Part shown: piece after piece, positions 35,749 to 46,566 of the stretch | Layout: the number at the start of each line of letters is the position of its first letter | How positions within the stretch are numbered: the stretch's first letter is position 1 | Source: Roseomonas gilardii | Lineage (GTDB): Bacteria > Pseudomonadota > Alphaproteobacteria > Acetobacterales > Acetobacteraceae | Assembly (NCBI RefSeq): GCF_001941945.1 | Contig: NZ_CP015583.1 | Coordinates: forward strand, 795,001-859,000 | DNA: 64,000 bases | Reading direction: 5' to 3' | The notes under the pieces: generated by a model | Databases searched by the model: none | What the model saw: the letters and a program-made list of their open reading frames with translations, nothing else | What the model was told of the DNA's origin: nothing | Translations under genes and position numbers: made by a program

Positions 35749-37047
35749 TTGGACATTATCGACCGACGTCCGAACCCGCACGGGAAGAACCTGGAGAACC
35801 GCCGGCGCGTGCTGGCCCGCGCACGGTCCGCCGTGACGCGGGCGGTGCGGGAGGCGGTGGACAGCGGGACGCTGCGCGAGGTCGGCAAGGGCGGGGAAGC
35901 GGTCACCATCCCCGCCGACAGCCTGCACGAGCCCTTCTTCCACACCGTCTTCACCAGCGGCCAGCGCGACATCGTGCTGGGCGGCAACAAGGAGTTCTCG
36001 GTCGGCGACCGCATCAAGCGGCCGCCCGGGGGCGGTGGCGGCGACGGTGGTGGGGGACAGGGCGCGGGCAATGCTCAGGGGCAGTCGGAGGACAACTTCC
36101 GCTTCGTGCTGACCCGGGACGAGTTCCTGGACCTGTTCTTCGAGGACCTGGAACTGCCGGACCTGGTGAAGGCCCAGGTCGTGGACGTGGAGAATGTCGC
36201 CCCCTCCCGCGCCGGGATCAGCACGGACGGGTCGCCCTCGCAACTCGACATGGCGCGCACCATGCGCCAGTCCATGGCCCGCCGGATCGGGCTGCGGCGC
36301 CCCAAGACGGACGAGATCCAGGCGCTGGAGGCCGAGATCGCGGGCCTGGAGGAAAGCGGCGAGGCGCCGGAGCGCCTGCCGGTGCTGCGCGAGGAACTGG
36401 CGACGGCGCTGCGGCGGCTGGGGCGGATCGCCTGGGTGGACCCGGTGGACCTGCGCTACCGCCGCTTCACCCCGACGCCGCGACCGACCGCGCGGGCGGT
36501 GATGTTCTGCCTGATGGACGTTTCCGGCTCCATGACCGAGAGCATGAAGGATCTCGCCAAGCGGTTCTTCCTGTTGCTGCATGTCTTCCTGGAGCGGCGC
36601 TACAAGCGGGTGGACCTGGTCTTCATCCGGCACACCGAGGCGGCGGAGGAGGTGGACGAGAAGACCTTCTTCACCGATCCGCGCACCGGCGGCACGGTGG
36701 TGTCCTCGGCGCTGGAAGAATTGCTCCGCATCCAGAAGGAACGCTACCCGGCGGATTCCTGGAACATCTATGCCGCCCAGGCCTCGGACGGCGACAACTA
36801 CAGCGGCGACACGCCAAAGACCGTATCGCTGCTGGAGAAGGACATCCTGCCGATCGTGCAGTACTTCGCCTATATCGAGGTCGGCGTCTCCGGAGCCGTG
36901 ATCCGGGGCGAGAGCGACCTGTGGCGGGGCTATGCCCCGGTCGCCGGACGGGCGGAGAACCTCGCCCTGCGGCGGGTCGGGGAGCGGAAGGATATCTTCC
37001 CCGTTTTCCGTGACCTGTTCGGCAAGCGCACGGCGCCGGCCGGCTGA
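35749..37047 (+). CDS. yeaH: YeaH/YhbH family protein (DUF444, VWA-like)
   Basis: The 432-residue protein is the usual partner of PrkA. N-terminal residues (IIDRRPNPHGKNLENRRR) match DUF444. A Gly-rich spacer occurs near residue 95, and a von Willebrand A-like domain carries the MIDAS motif DVSGS at 257-261 with SDG-like residues further on (ASDGDNY). The start is TTG 35749, after GGGGAGCGAGG; the frame upstream belongs to prkA overlap. Its role in the PrkA-SpoVR pathway is undefined but genetically linked. Confidence 0.94.
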   Translation: MDIIDRRPNPHGKNLENRRRVLARARSAVTRAVREAVDSGTLREVGKGGEAVTIPADSLHEPFFHTVFTSGQRDIVLGGNKEFSVGDRIKRPPGGGGGDGGGGQGAGNAQGQSEDNFRFVLTRDEFLDLFFEDLELPDLVKAQVVDVENVAPSRAGISTDGSPSQLDMARTMRQSMARRIGLRRPKTDEIQALEAEIAGLEESGEAPERLPVLREELATALRRLGRIAWVDPVDLRYRRFTPTPRPTARAVMFCLMDVSGSMTESMKDLAKRFFLLLHVFLERRYKRVDLVFIRHTEAAEEVDEKTFFTDPRTGGTVVSSALEELLRIQKERYPADSWNIYAAQASDGDNYSGDTPKTVSLLEKDILPIVQYFAYIEVGVSGAVIRGESDLWRGYAPVAGRAENLALRRVGERKDIFPVFRDLFGKRTAPAG

Positions 37048-37067
37048 GCCGCGGGGAGGGCACGACG

Positions 37068-38591
37068 ATGGGAGCCGAGCTTCTCTATACCGGCACGGAC
37101 TGGGATTTCCCGACGCTGCGGCGTTCCTATGACGCGATCGAGGAGATCGCCGAGAAGGAGCTGGGGCTGGAGGTCTATCCCAATCGGATCGAGATCATCA
37201 CGCCCGAGCAGATGCTCGACATCTACACCTCGCACGGGATGCCGCTGACCTACCGGCACTGGTCCTATGGCAAGCGGTTCCTGCAGCACGAGGTCAGCTA
37301 CCGGAAGGGCTATACCAGCCTCGCCTACGAGGTGGTGATCAACTCCAACCCCTGCATCTCCTATCTGATGGAGGGGAACACGGCGACGATGCAGGCGCTG
37401 GTGATCGCCCATGCCGCCTTCGGCCACAACCATTTCTTCCGCAACAACTACCTGTTCCGGCAATGGACCGAGGCGTCCTCGATCCTCGACTACCTGGAAT
37501 TCGCCCGGTCCTATGTGGCACGCTGCGAGGACCGGTTCGGGGTGGCGGCGGTGGAGCGGGTGCTCGATGCCGCCCATGCGCTGTCGCATCATGGGGTGCA
37601 CCGCCATGCTGGCACCCGGCAACTCAATCTGCAGACCGAGGAGCGGCGGCAGCGCGAACGGCGCGAGTATGATGAGAAGGTCTATAACGACCTGTGGCGG
37701 ACCGTGCCGACCGGCAAGGCCGCGCCGGGCGTGGACCTGGTGGCGGAGCGGCGGCGGCGGCTCGGCCTGCCGGAGGAGAACCTCCTCTATTTCCTGGAAA
37801 AGACCTCGCCCCGGTTGCAGAGTTGGGAGCGGGAGATCATCCGTATCGTCCGGCTGATCGCCCAGTATTTCTACCCGCAGCCCCAGGGCAAGGTGATGAA
37901 CGAGGGCTGCGCCACCTGGGTGCACCAGCGGATCATGACGCGCCTGCACGAGAAGGGGCTGATCGACGACGCGGCCTTCCTGGAGGTGCTGCATTCGACC
38001 AGCAACGTCATCACCCAGCCTGGCTTCGACCATCCGGCGGGAGGGGACTTCAACCCCTATGCGCTGGGCTATGCGATGATGTCGGATATCGAGCGCATCT
38101 GCCGCGAGCCGACCGCCGAGGACCGGCGGTGGTTCCCCGATTTCGCCGGCAATGGCGACCCGATGGGCACGCTGCGGGATGCCTGGGCGAACTACCGCGA
38201 CGAGAGCTTCATCCAGCAGTTCCTGTCCCCGGCGGTGATGCGGAAGTTCCACATGTTCCGCCTGCATGACGACACGCGGGAGCCCTATCTGCTGGTGGAT
38301 GCCATCCATGACGAGGATGGCTATCGCGAGATCCGCCGCTCCCTGGCCCGCGTCTATGACCCCGGCGCGAACACGGCGGATGTGCAGGTGGTGGATGTGG
38401 ACCTGGCGGGCGACCGGCGGCTGATGTTGCAGCACCGGACCACGCCGGGGCGGCTGTTGCAGGCCAAGGATGCCGAGACCACGCTGCGCTACCTTGCCAG
38501 CCTCTGGGGCTATGAGGTGAAGCTGGTGGAGGTGGATGCCATGACGGATGCGGTGCTGGCGACCCACAGCGCGGGGCCGCTGCGGGTCTGA
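37068..38591 (+). CDS. spoVR: SpoVR family protein
   Basis: The 507-residue protein matches the SpoVR/YcgB family. The N-terminal WDFPTLRRSYDAIEEIAEKELGLEVYPN and the central HWSYGKRF, EGNTATMQALVIAHAAFGHNHFFRNN and NEGCATWVH blocks are conserved. Despite the name it occurs widely in non-sporulating proteobacteria with PrkA and YeaH. GGGAGGG lies upstream of ATG 37068. The stop codon is inside the left arm of a hairpin shared with the convergent tautomerase gene. Confidence 0.95.
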   Translation: MGAELLYTGTDWDFPTLRRSYDAIEEIAEKELGLEVYPNRIEIITPEQMLDIYTSHGMPLTYRHWSYGKRFLQHEVSYRKGYTSLAYEVVINSNPCISYLMEGNTATMQALVIAHAAFGHNHFFRNNYLFRQWTEASSILDYLEFARSYVARCEDRFGVAAVERVLDAAHALSHHGVHRHAGTRQLNLQTEERRQRERREYDEKVYNDLWRTVPTGKAAPGVDLVAERRRRLGLPEENLLYFLEKTSPRLQSWEREIIRIVRLIAQYFYPQPQGKVMNEGCATWVHQRIMTRLHEKGLIDDAAFLEVLHSTSNVITQPGFDHPAGGDFNPYALGYAMMSDIERICREPTAEDRRWFPDFAGNGDPMGTLRDAWANYRDESFIQQFLSPAVMRKFHMFRLHDDTREPYLLVDAIHDEDGYREIRRSLARVYDPGANTADVQVVDVDLAGDRRLMLQHRTTPGRLLQAKDAETTLRYLASLWGYEVKLVEVDAMTDAVLATHSAGPLRV

Positions 38592-38619
38592 GCCGTGCTT
38601 CCGGGAAGGGGCGGCTCAG
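38588..38619. terminator. bidirectional terminator containing both stop codons
   Basis: CTGAGCCG (38588-38595) pairs with CGGCTCAG (38612-38619); an inner CTTCC / GGAAG extends the structure. The left arm contains the spoVR TGA and the right arm the TGA of the minus-strand tautomerase gene. On the plus strand it is followed by CCTTTCTT. Confidence 0.7.
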
Positions 38620-38819
38620 CCTTTCTTCCCGGCCTCTTGGTCCGAGGCCAGGATGCCCGCCACGGCCATGTCGGTCCTCGGCGTGTCGTGGATCACGATC
38701 TGCACCACTTCCGGTGGGCAGGCATAGGCCTCCACCGTGGCGCGGGTGATGCCTTCCACCAGCCGCCGCTTCTGCTCGACCGTGCGGCCCTCGAAGGCAT
38801 GGATATGGATGATGGGCAT
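38616..38819 (-). CDS. 4-oxalocrotonate tautomerase family protein
   Basis: The 67-residue protein starts MPIIHIHAFEGRTVEQKRR, placing the catalytic Pro at position 1 after Met removal. It includes the usual LVEGITRATVEAY helix and EVVQIVIHDT strand. Family members tautomerise dienols or act on related small acids as hexamers. AGGAGAG precedes ATG 38819 by about 6 nt. No catabolic pathway genes are adjacent. It is downstream of the ABC-F gene on the same strand. Confidence 0.93.
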   Translation of the reverse strand: MPIIHIHAFEGRTVEQKRRLVEGITRATVEAYACPPEVVQIVIHDTPRTDMAVAGILASDQEAGKKG

Positions 38820-38931
38820 GGCTCTCCTGTCCGGGCGGGCCTGATCCCGCCCGGCGGCGTCAGGTGACACTGCTTCCCGGCTGCCAGCCAGCCCTGGACC
38901 ACCGTTTTTCTGACGCGCGGCGGGCGGGTCG

Positions 38932-40761
<1,830 letters not shown>

Positions 40762-40903
40762 GTCGCCCCGCATGTAGAGCGGATCGGCCAGGAAGGGGAG
40801 GCCGCGCGGTGCCGTACCGGTCCCGTCCGCGATGCCCGCCGGGGCGGCGGTCACGGGCGGGGCGGTGTCATGCTCCGGGGGGCCATGGCCGGATGGGACG
40901 CCG

Positions 40904-42961
40904 TCAGGGCAGGGCGCGCGTGGCGAGGCGGGCGGCATCCCACTGGCGGACCCGGTCGAGCAGCGCGGCCGGCGGCAGGGGCTGGGAAAGGTGGTAGCCC
41001 TGCACGATGGGGCATCCGAAGCGGTCGAGCATCTGCAGCGTCTCCTCGTTCTCGACGCCCTCGGCCACGACTTCGATCTCCAGCGAGCGGGCCAGGCTCA
41101 GCACCGCCTGCACCAGCACCTGGTCGCTGCGCGTCCCGACCATGCCCGAGATGAAGCTGCGGTCGATCTTGATCCGGTCCACCTCCAGCTTCTGCAGGGA
41201 GCCGAGGGAGGCGAAGCCCACGCCGAAATCGTCGATGGCGATCCGCACCCCCGCGCGGCCGAGCGTGTCCAGCCCCGCCTGGGCGATGCGCAGGTCCATC
41301 ATCGCCTCCTCGGTCAGCTCGATCTCCAGCATCCCGGGCGGCAGGCCGAATTCCGCCAGGGCGGACATGACCAGACGGGCCACGCCGAACTGGGTCATCT
41401 CGCGCGGCGAGACGTTCATGCTCACCACCGCATCCGCATGCCCCATCTGGCGCAGCGTGGCGATCATGCCGCAGACATCCCGCAGGATGAAGCGCAGCAG
41501 CGGCTCCGCCTGCCCGGCGCTGGCGGCCGCCAGGATGATGGCGGGCGGGTCGATCGGCCCGTGACGGGGGTGGTTCCAGCGGATCAGCGCCTCCGCCCCG
41601 GCCAGGGTGCCGCAGGGACGGCGGAGCAGCGGCTGGTAGTGGACCTGCAGCGCGCCCTCGGCCAGGGCGCGGGGCAGGTCGCGCTCGATGTCGCGCGTCA
41701 CCTCCCGCTGGTGCCGGAGGGCATCGTCGAAGAGGCAGAAGCGGTTCCGGCCGCTGCGCTTGGCGGCATAGAGGGCGGCGTCGGCGCAGGAGAGCATCTC
41801 CCCGCCATTCGTTGCCGTGCCGGGGGGCTGCTCGCAGAAGACGCCGATGCTCACCCCGACCCGCCCGGCATCGCAGACCGTGAAGGGGATCGCCACCGCC
41901 GCCGTGAGCCGCGTGGCCAGCTCCGCCGCCTCCCGTTCCGGGACCAGGGTGTCGGGGGACAGGCGGCCCAGCACGGCGAACTCGTCACCGCCGAGCCGGC
42001 CGAGCACATAGCCCCGGGGCAGGGCGCGCCGCAGCCGCTGCGCGACCTCGGCCAGCAGCAGGTCGCCCGCCTTGTGGCCGAAGAGGTCGTTGACCGACTT
42101 GAAGCCGTCGAGGTCGAGAAGCATCAGGCAGTGCGGCCCGTCTTCCGGCGCCGGCGCGTTGCGGCTGGCGGCCGTCCTGGCCAGGCTGTCGTCGAGCGCC
42201 TGCAGGAAACCGGCGCGGTTCAGCACCTGGGTCAGCATGTCGTGCGTGGCGCGGTGGCGCAGGTCCTCGGCGATGTCGAGGGTCTGGCGGTGGGCCTCGT
42301 GGAGGGAGGCGGCCAGGGCCCGGGCCTCCTGCTTGCTGCGGCTGGCCTGGAGGAAGGTGCGCTCGCCCTCCCAGGCGTTGCGGACCAGGGCGGCCGTATA
42401 GAGCGCGACGGTGGCGGCCAGCATCCGCTGCTCGAAGCTCCCGGCCCAGGCGAGGCAGACGATCACCGAGAAGAGAGCGGGGGTGATGAAGCAGACCGGC
42501 ACGCGGGCATAGGCGGTGCCGTGCACCACGGCGCCCGCGGTGATGCCGCAGACCACCACAAGGAAGAAGGGGGCCTGGGGCGTCGTGTAGCCGTCGCAGA
42601 GCAGGGGCACCGCCGCCCAGACCATGCCGGAGCACCAGGCCAACAGGCACATGGCGCGGAACCAGCGGCGGATGGCGGGGGTTTCGCGCCCGTCCAGCAG
42701 CATCGCGCGGGGCGGGAAGCCGCAAAGCAGGCTGCGCATCAGGTTGACCGCGATGCTGGTCCAGAACCAGACGAAGCCCGCCCTGCCCTGGCCGCCATAG
42801 CTCGCCATCGCCAGGTTGGAGAAGCTGAGCAGGATTGTGACGGGAAGCGAGATGAGCACGCTGCGCCGGACGGCCCGGAGCTGGTCGAGACGGATCAGGC
42901 CCTCCAGGGGAGGCTGCCCGGTATCCAAGGGGGCTGGTGCTTCGTCGGGGCGTGCAGGCAT
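40904..42961 (-). CDS. membrane GGDEF-EAL protein, c-di-GMP synthase/phosphodiesterase
   Basis: The 685-residue protein has several N-terminal transmembrane helices (about residues 30-180). A GGDEF domain follows with intact GRLGGDEFAVLG and substrate residues, then an EAL domain with GAEALIRW. The EAL metal and catalytic residues all appear present: NVSPRE, LTEEAMM, DDFGVGF, DRIKIDRSFI and EGVEN. Both activities may therefore be functional, giving context-dependent control of c-di-GMP. The start is uncertain: ATG 42961 (GAAG 6 nt upstream) or ATG 43030. It is divergent from the DEAD-box helicase. Confidence 0.93.
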   Translation of the reverse strand: MPARPDEAPAPLDTGQPPLEGLIRLDQLRAVRRSVLISLPVTILLSFSNLAMASYGGQGRAGFVWFWTSIAVNLMRSLLCGFPPRAMLLDGRETPAIRRWFRAMCLLAWCSGMVWAAVPLLCDGYTTPQAPFFLVVVCGITAGAVVHGTAYARVPVCFITPALFSVIVCLAWAGSFEQRMLAATVALYTAALVRNAWEGERTFLQASRSKQEARALAASLHEAHRQTLDIAEDLRHRATHDMLTQVLNRAGFLQALDDSLARTAASRNAPAPEDGPHCLMLLDLDGFKSVNDLFGHKAGDLLLAEVAQRLRRALPRGYVLGRLGGDEFAVLGRLSPDTLVPEREAAELATRLTAAVAIPFTVCDAGRVGVSIGVFCEQPPGTATNGGEMLSCADAALYAAKRSGRNRFCLFDDALRHQREVTRDIERDLPRALAEGALQVHYQPLLRRPCGTLAGAEALIRWNHPRHGPIDPPAIILAAASAGQAEPLLRFILRDVCGMIATLRQMGHADAVVSMNVSPREMTQFGVARLVMSALAEFGLPPGMLEIELTEEAMMDLRIAQAGLDTLGRAGVRIAIDDFGVGFASLGSLQKLEVDRIKIDRSFISGMVGTRSDQVLVQAVLSLARSLEIEVVAEGVENEETLQMLDRFGCPIVQGYHLSQPLPPAALLDRVRQWDAARLATRALP

Positions 42962-43363
42962 TGTAACTTCAGGTTGGTTTTGCTCTGGATCGTGCCGAAT
43001 CCAGCTTAAAATGCCATGAAATGCAATCAATGGTTGTGGGTTGGCACGGATTTCGCCTCAGCCGTGCCGTTGGGCAGCCCTGTTCCAAATTCGCTGGACT
43101 CGGCGGAGGCAATTCGGTAGTTGCCGCCCTCCTGATCCCTTTCCGCGCGCGTCCCCGACGCTTGGCCGGAGCCTGAAAGGCGGGGCAGCCTCCAGCATGG
43201 CCGGTGCCGTATGCATCCGGCCAGTCCGTGGACGGTGCCTCCGCCCTGCCGTGTCTGCTCAACGCCTCCGGGCGCGGTGCCCTGCGGCGGTCCTGTCGGC
43301 CCTGGTGAAAATTCGACCCCGACCGCATCGCCGCCCGGCGCGCCGCGTTCAGCAAAGCACGAC
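42962..43363. other. 402-bp divergent region with a sigma-54-like site
   Basis: The region lies between the GGDEF-EAL gene and the helicase gene. It is AT-richer near 42960-43040, where the GGDEF-EAL promoter probably lies. A sigma-54-like sequence is at 43042-43057. No gene is supported; frames crossing it are non-coding by motif. Confidence 0.4.
43042..43057 (+). promoter_or_regulatory. candidate sigma-54 promoter
   Basis: TGGCACGGATTTCGCC matches the -24 half perfectly (TGGCACG). It keeps the invariant GC at the correct 10-bp distance in the -12 half (TCGCC against TTGCA). It points towards the helicase gene, about 300 bp away. It also forms half of a 7-bp inverted repeat (GGCACGG / CCGTGCC), so the match may be coincidental. 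Confidence 0.3.
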
Positions 43364-45100
43364 ATGCCCTTCCCTTCCGACCTTCCCGCCCCCCTTCTCC
43401 TGGCCCTGGCCGAACGCGGCTATGCCGAGCCGACGCCGGTGCAGGCCGCCGTCCTTGCCGCCGACACGGCGGGCCGCGACCTGCTGGTCTCCGCCCAGAC
43501 GGGCTCCGGCAAGACCGTGGCCTATGGCCTGGCCATGGCCAGCAACCTGCTCGGCACCGCCGAGCGCCTTCCCCCCGCCGGCACGCCGCTCGCTCTGGTG
43601 ATCGCCCCGACGCGCGAGCTGGCGCTGCAGGTCAAGACCGAGCTGGCCTGGCTCTATGGCAGCGCCGGCGGCCGGGTCGTCTCCTGCGTCGGCGGCATGG
43701 ACCCGGTGGCGGAGCGGCGCGAGCTGTCGCGCGGCGCCCATGTGGTGGTCGGCACGCCGGGGCGTCTGCGCGACCACCTGGACCGCGGCAACCTGCGCCC
43801 CGACACGCTGCAGGTCGTGGTGATGGACGAGGCGGACGAGATGCTCGACCTCGGCTTCCGCGAGGAGTTGGAGGCCATCCTCGACACCCTGCCGGACCCC
43901 CACCGGACCCTGCTCTTCTCGGCCACCGTGCCGCCCGAGATCGCCACGCTGGCGCGTTCCTACCAGAAGGACGCGCAGCGCATCGAGGTGAAGAGCGACG
44001 GCGCCGGGCATGGCGACATCGAGCATCGCGCCATCACCATCGCCCCGCATGAGATCGAGCGCGCGGTGGTGAACATCCTGCGCTTCGAGGACCCGCGCCT
44101 CGCCATGGTGTTCTGCGCCACCCGCGCCATGGTGGCGCGGCTGCATGGCAACCTGACCGAGCGCGGCTTCTCCACCGTGGCGCTGTCCGGGGAGCTGTCG
44201 CAGTCGGAGCGCACGCGGGCACTGCAGTCGCTGCGCGACGGGCGGGCCCGGGTCTGCGTCGCCACCGACGTGGCGGCACGCGGCATCGACCTGCCCGACC
44301 TGGGGCTGGTGATCCATGCCGAGCTGCCGCGCGACCCCGAGACCCTGACCCACCGTTCCGGTCGCACCGGCCGGGCCGGGCGGAAGGGCATCAGCGTGCT
44401 GCTGGTGCCCTATAACCGCCGCCGCACCGGAGAGCGTCTGCTGACGGCCGCCCGGGTGCAGGCCCAGTGGGGGCCGCCGCCTTCCGCCGAGACGATCCGC
44501 GCCAAGGACAATGAGCGCCTGGCCGTCCAGGCCAACGAGCTGGTGGCCGAGGAGGCGGCGGACGACGATCTGGCGCTGGCCCGCAGCATGCTGGAGAAGA
44601 ATTCGCCGGAAGCGGTCGCCGCCGCCCTGATCCGCACCCTTCGCGGTCCCCTGCCGGCGCCGGAGGAACTGTCGGACACGAACGACCGTACCCCGCGCGA
44701 GCGGCCGGAGCGCCAGGGCGGGCCGGAGGGCGTCTGGTTCCGGGCGAGCGTCGGGCGCAACGAGAATGCCGACCCCCGCTGGCTGCTGCCCTTCCTGTGC
44801 CGGCGCGGCCATGTGACGCGCGGCGAGATCGGCCGCATCCGCATCCTGGGCCGCGAGACGCAGTTCGAGGTGGCCGCCGCCGCCGCCAGCCGCTTCGCCG
44901 CCGCCGCGCGCCGGGCGGAGGGCGAGGATGCCCATATCCAGGTCGAGCCGCTGGGGCATGGCAGCCCGGTGCGCCCGCCGTCCTTCAGCGGGCCGCGCGA
45001 GGGCCAGGGCCGGGATCGCCCGCGTGGCGGTCCCGGGGGTGGGCACGGACGTCCCCAGTCCTTCCGCCATGCCGGGCCGCCGCGGCATTCGCGGGGCTGA
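43364..45100 (+). CDS. DEAD-box RNA helicase with C-terminal RNA-binding domain
   Basis: The 578-residue helicase has AQTGSGKT (44-51), PTRELA (82-87), DEAD (155-158), SAT, and the C-terminal motifs DVAARGIDLP and HRSGRTGRAGR. Beyond the RecA-like core (about 400), a segment (WLLPFLCRRGHVTRGEIGRIRI) resembles the DbpA-type RNA-binding domain of CsdA/DbpA. An Arg/Gly-rich tail follows. It likely unwinds structured RNA in ribosome assembly or cold-stress mRNA turnover, possibly with RNase E. ATG 43364 gives the family start; the frame upstream lacks similarity. Confidence 0.95.
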   Translation: MPFPSDLPAPLLLALAERGYAEPTPVQAAVLAADTAGRDLLVSAQTGSGKTVAYGLAMASNLLGTAERLPPAGTPLALVIAPTRELALQVKTELAWLYGSAGGRVVSCVGGMDPVAERRELSRGAHVVVGTPGRLRDHLDRGNLRPDTLQVVVMDEADEMLDLGFREELEAILDTLPDPHRTLLFSATVPPEIATLARSYQKDAQRIEVKSDGAGHGDIEHRAITIAPHEIERAVVNILRFEDPRLAMVFCATRAMVARLHGNLTERGFSTVALSGELSQSERTRALQSLRDGRARVCVATDVAARGIDLPDLGLVIHAELPRDPETLTHRSGRTGRAGRKGISVLLVPYNRRRTGERLLTAARVQAQWGPPPSAETIRAKDNERLAVQANELVAEEAADDDLALARSMLEKNSPEAVAAALIRTLRGPLPAPEELSDTNDRTPRERPERQGGPEGVWFRASVGRNENADPRWLLPFLCRRGHVTRGEIGRIRILGRETQFEVAAAAASRFAAAARRAEGEDAHIQVEPLGHGSPVRPPSFSGPREGQGRDRPRGGPGGGHGRPQSFRHAGPPRHSRG

Positions 45101-45688
45101 ATTGCCGCTCCGGTAGGGGCCTTCCTTCGGACGGCTGGTGACCGGCGCAGTGGGAGAGGCGCTGCCTCTCCCACACCCTCTCCGCCGGGGACCGGAGCCG
45201 GTCCCCGGACCCCGGGCTGGAGTTGGCTCCCATGGCAGCCGTCAGCTTGCGGCCTGATCCCGGGGAAGCAGGGACGCGCAAGGTCCGGCAGGCCAGCAGG
45301 GCATTCCTTTATGTTCCTGAAAAGGAACGTTCTTTCCTGTATGCCAGGGAGGAAACCCGGCCTTTGGCGCTGCGTTGGGCGGCCGTCATGCATATGTACC
45401 CGATCCGTCTTGCCCTGGTGGCCAGCATCCTTGGCACGCCGCTTCCCACCCGGGCGATACCCGGTTCCACCCAGGGGGGAACGACCCGGGAGGAGGCCGC
45501 CATGCCCGTGGGCGGCGAGGCGTCCCTGCAACGGAGCAGCGAGGCCGCGCCCTCTCCTGTGGCGAGACCCTGAGGACACATCTGTGTGGTGCGCGCGGGA
45601 GAGGCGCGTGCAGTTGCGTTGCCTATGGCTTGCGCAGCGCCCCCCGGTGGTCTAGCGCATCCCTTCCTGAAGCAGTCTTGGGGCCAGA
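45101..45688. other. 588-bp intergenic region with a repeat element
   Basis: Contains the two-hairpin repeat at 45152-45240. A small perfect hairpin GTTCCT-GAAA-AGGAAC is at 45313-45328. A 61-codon frame at 45388-45573 has a weak signal-peptide look but no ribosome-binding site. The promoter of the downstream methyltransferase must lie in the second half. No gene is called. Confidence 0.5.
45152..45240. repeat. two-hairpin dispersed repeat, copy 1
   Basis: Hairpin A: GGGAGAGGC (45152-45160), loop GCT, GCCTCTCCC (45164-45172). Hairpin B: GGGGACCGG (45187-45195), loop AG, CCGGTCCCC (45198-45206). GGACCCCGGGCT and a looser match up to CCGTCAGC follow. The same order, spacing and sequences recur at 58716-58818, so this is a dispersed REP-like intergenic element. 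Confidence 0.85.
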
Positions 45689-46387
45689 ATGTCGTCGGCG
45701 GTGGATCGCAGCAGTGTGGGCCGGGACCATCCGCGCGCAGCGTTGGATGCTTCGTCGGTCAGGGATGCCTATCGGCGCTGGGCAGGTGTCTATGACGCGC
45801 TTTTCGGCGGAGTCTCGGCTTTCGGGCGCAAGCGCGCGGTGGCGGCGGTCAACCGCCTGCCTGGCGCACGGGTGCTGGAGGTCGGCGTCGGGACCGGGCT
45901 GGCCCTGCCACTCTACCGGCGCGACCTGCGCGTGACCGGCATCGACCTGTCGCGGGAAATGCTGGAGAAGGCCGCCGAGCGCGTGACCAACGAGCGCCTG
46001 CCCAATGTGGACGGGCTGCTGGAGATGGACGCGGAGGCGATGGCCTTCCAGGACGGTGCCTTCGACATGGCGGTGGCCATGTTCACCGCCTCCGTGGTGC
46101 CGAATGCGCGGCAGCTTTATGCGGAGATGAGCCGCGTCGTCCGCCCCGGCGGCCGCCTGCTCTTCGTGAACCATTTCGCGGCCGAGGCCGGGCCCCGCTG
46201 GTGGGTCGAGCGGGCCATGGCCCCGCTGTCGCGCGTCCTCGGCTGGCATCCGGATTTCGAGCTTTCCGCCCTGCTGGACCGTGAGACCGCGGAGATCGAG
46301 GCAATCGAGCCCTGTCCGCCCGCGGGGCTCTTCACGCTGGTCCAGCTCCGCAACGGCGACACGGTACGGCGCGCCCTGGCGGCCTGA
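45689..46387 (+). CDS. pmtA: SAM-dependent methyltransferase, PmtA-like
   Basis: The 232-residue class I methyltransferase has VLEVGVGTGLALPLY (SAM motif I) near residue 62, VTGIDLSREMLEKA (motif II) and RVVRPGGRLLFVNHF. The N-terminal block YRRWAGVYDALFGGVSAFGRKRAV resembles alphaproteobacterial phosphatidylethanolamine N-methyltransferases (PmtA, Rhodobacter type), which make phosphatidylcholine. A UbiE-like role is the main alternative. ATG 45689 has GGGGCC upstream; the frame opens there. A strong terminator follows at 46419-46459. Confidence 0.75.
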   Translation: MSSAVDRSSVGRDHPRAALDASSVRDAYRRWAGVYDALFGGVSAFGRKRAVAAVNRLPGARVLEVGVGTGLALPLYRRDLRVTGIDLSREMLEKAAERVTNERLPNVDGLLEMDAEAMAFQDGAFDMAVAMFTASVVPNARQLYAEMSRVVRPGGRLLFVNHFAAEAGPRWWVERAMAPLSRVLGWHPDFELSALLDRETAEIEAIEPCPPAGLFTLVQLRNGDTVRRALAA

Positions 46388-46418
46388 TCCCCTCCGCCCC
46401 GGGATCAGCCCTGCTTCA

Positions 46419-46459
46419 CGGAACAGGCCCCTCCGGCATCGTCGGAGGGGCCTGTTCCG
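46419..46459 (+). terminator. strong terminator after the methyltransferase gene
   Basis: A perfect 17-bp stem (46419-46435 with 46443-46459) with a 7-nt loop lies 31 bp after the stop and is followed by TTCCTGGGGGTTGT. It clearly separates the methyltransferase from the next gene. Confidence 0.75.
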
Positions 46460-46566
46460 TTCCTGGGGGTTGTGATGCCGCTCGGGCCGGGGATTCCCGC
46501 ATGGGCCGAACGAGGGCTAAGCTCGTGTCAGGTAGGGGCGGCCGGCCGCCCGGGCGAGGAGGCCGC

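Noticed and set aside
45324-45331. EcfG-type general stress promoter (GGAAC...CGTT)
   Set aside because: GGAAC and CGTT overlap directly instead of being 16-17 bp apart.
45388-45573. 61-codon frame with a weak signal-peptide look
   Set aside because: No Shine-Dalgarno sequence, no stable mature domain and no recognised relatives; probably chance.
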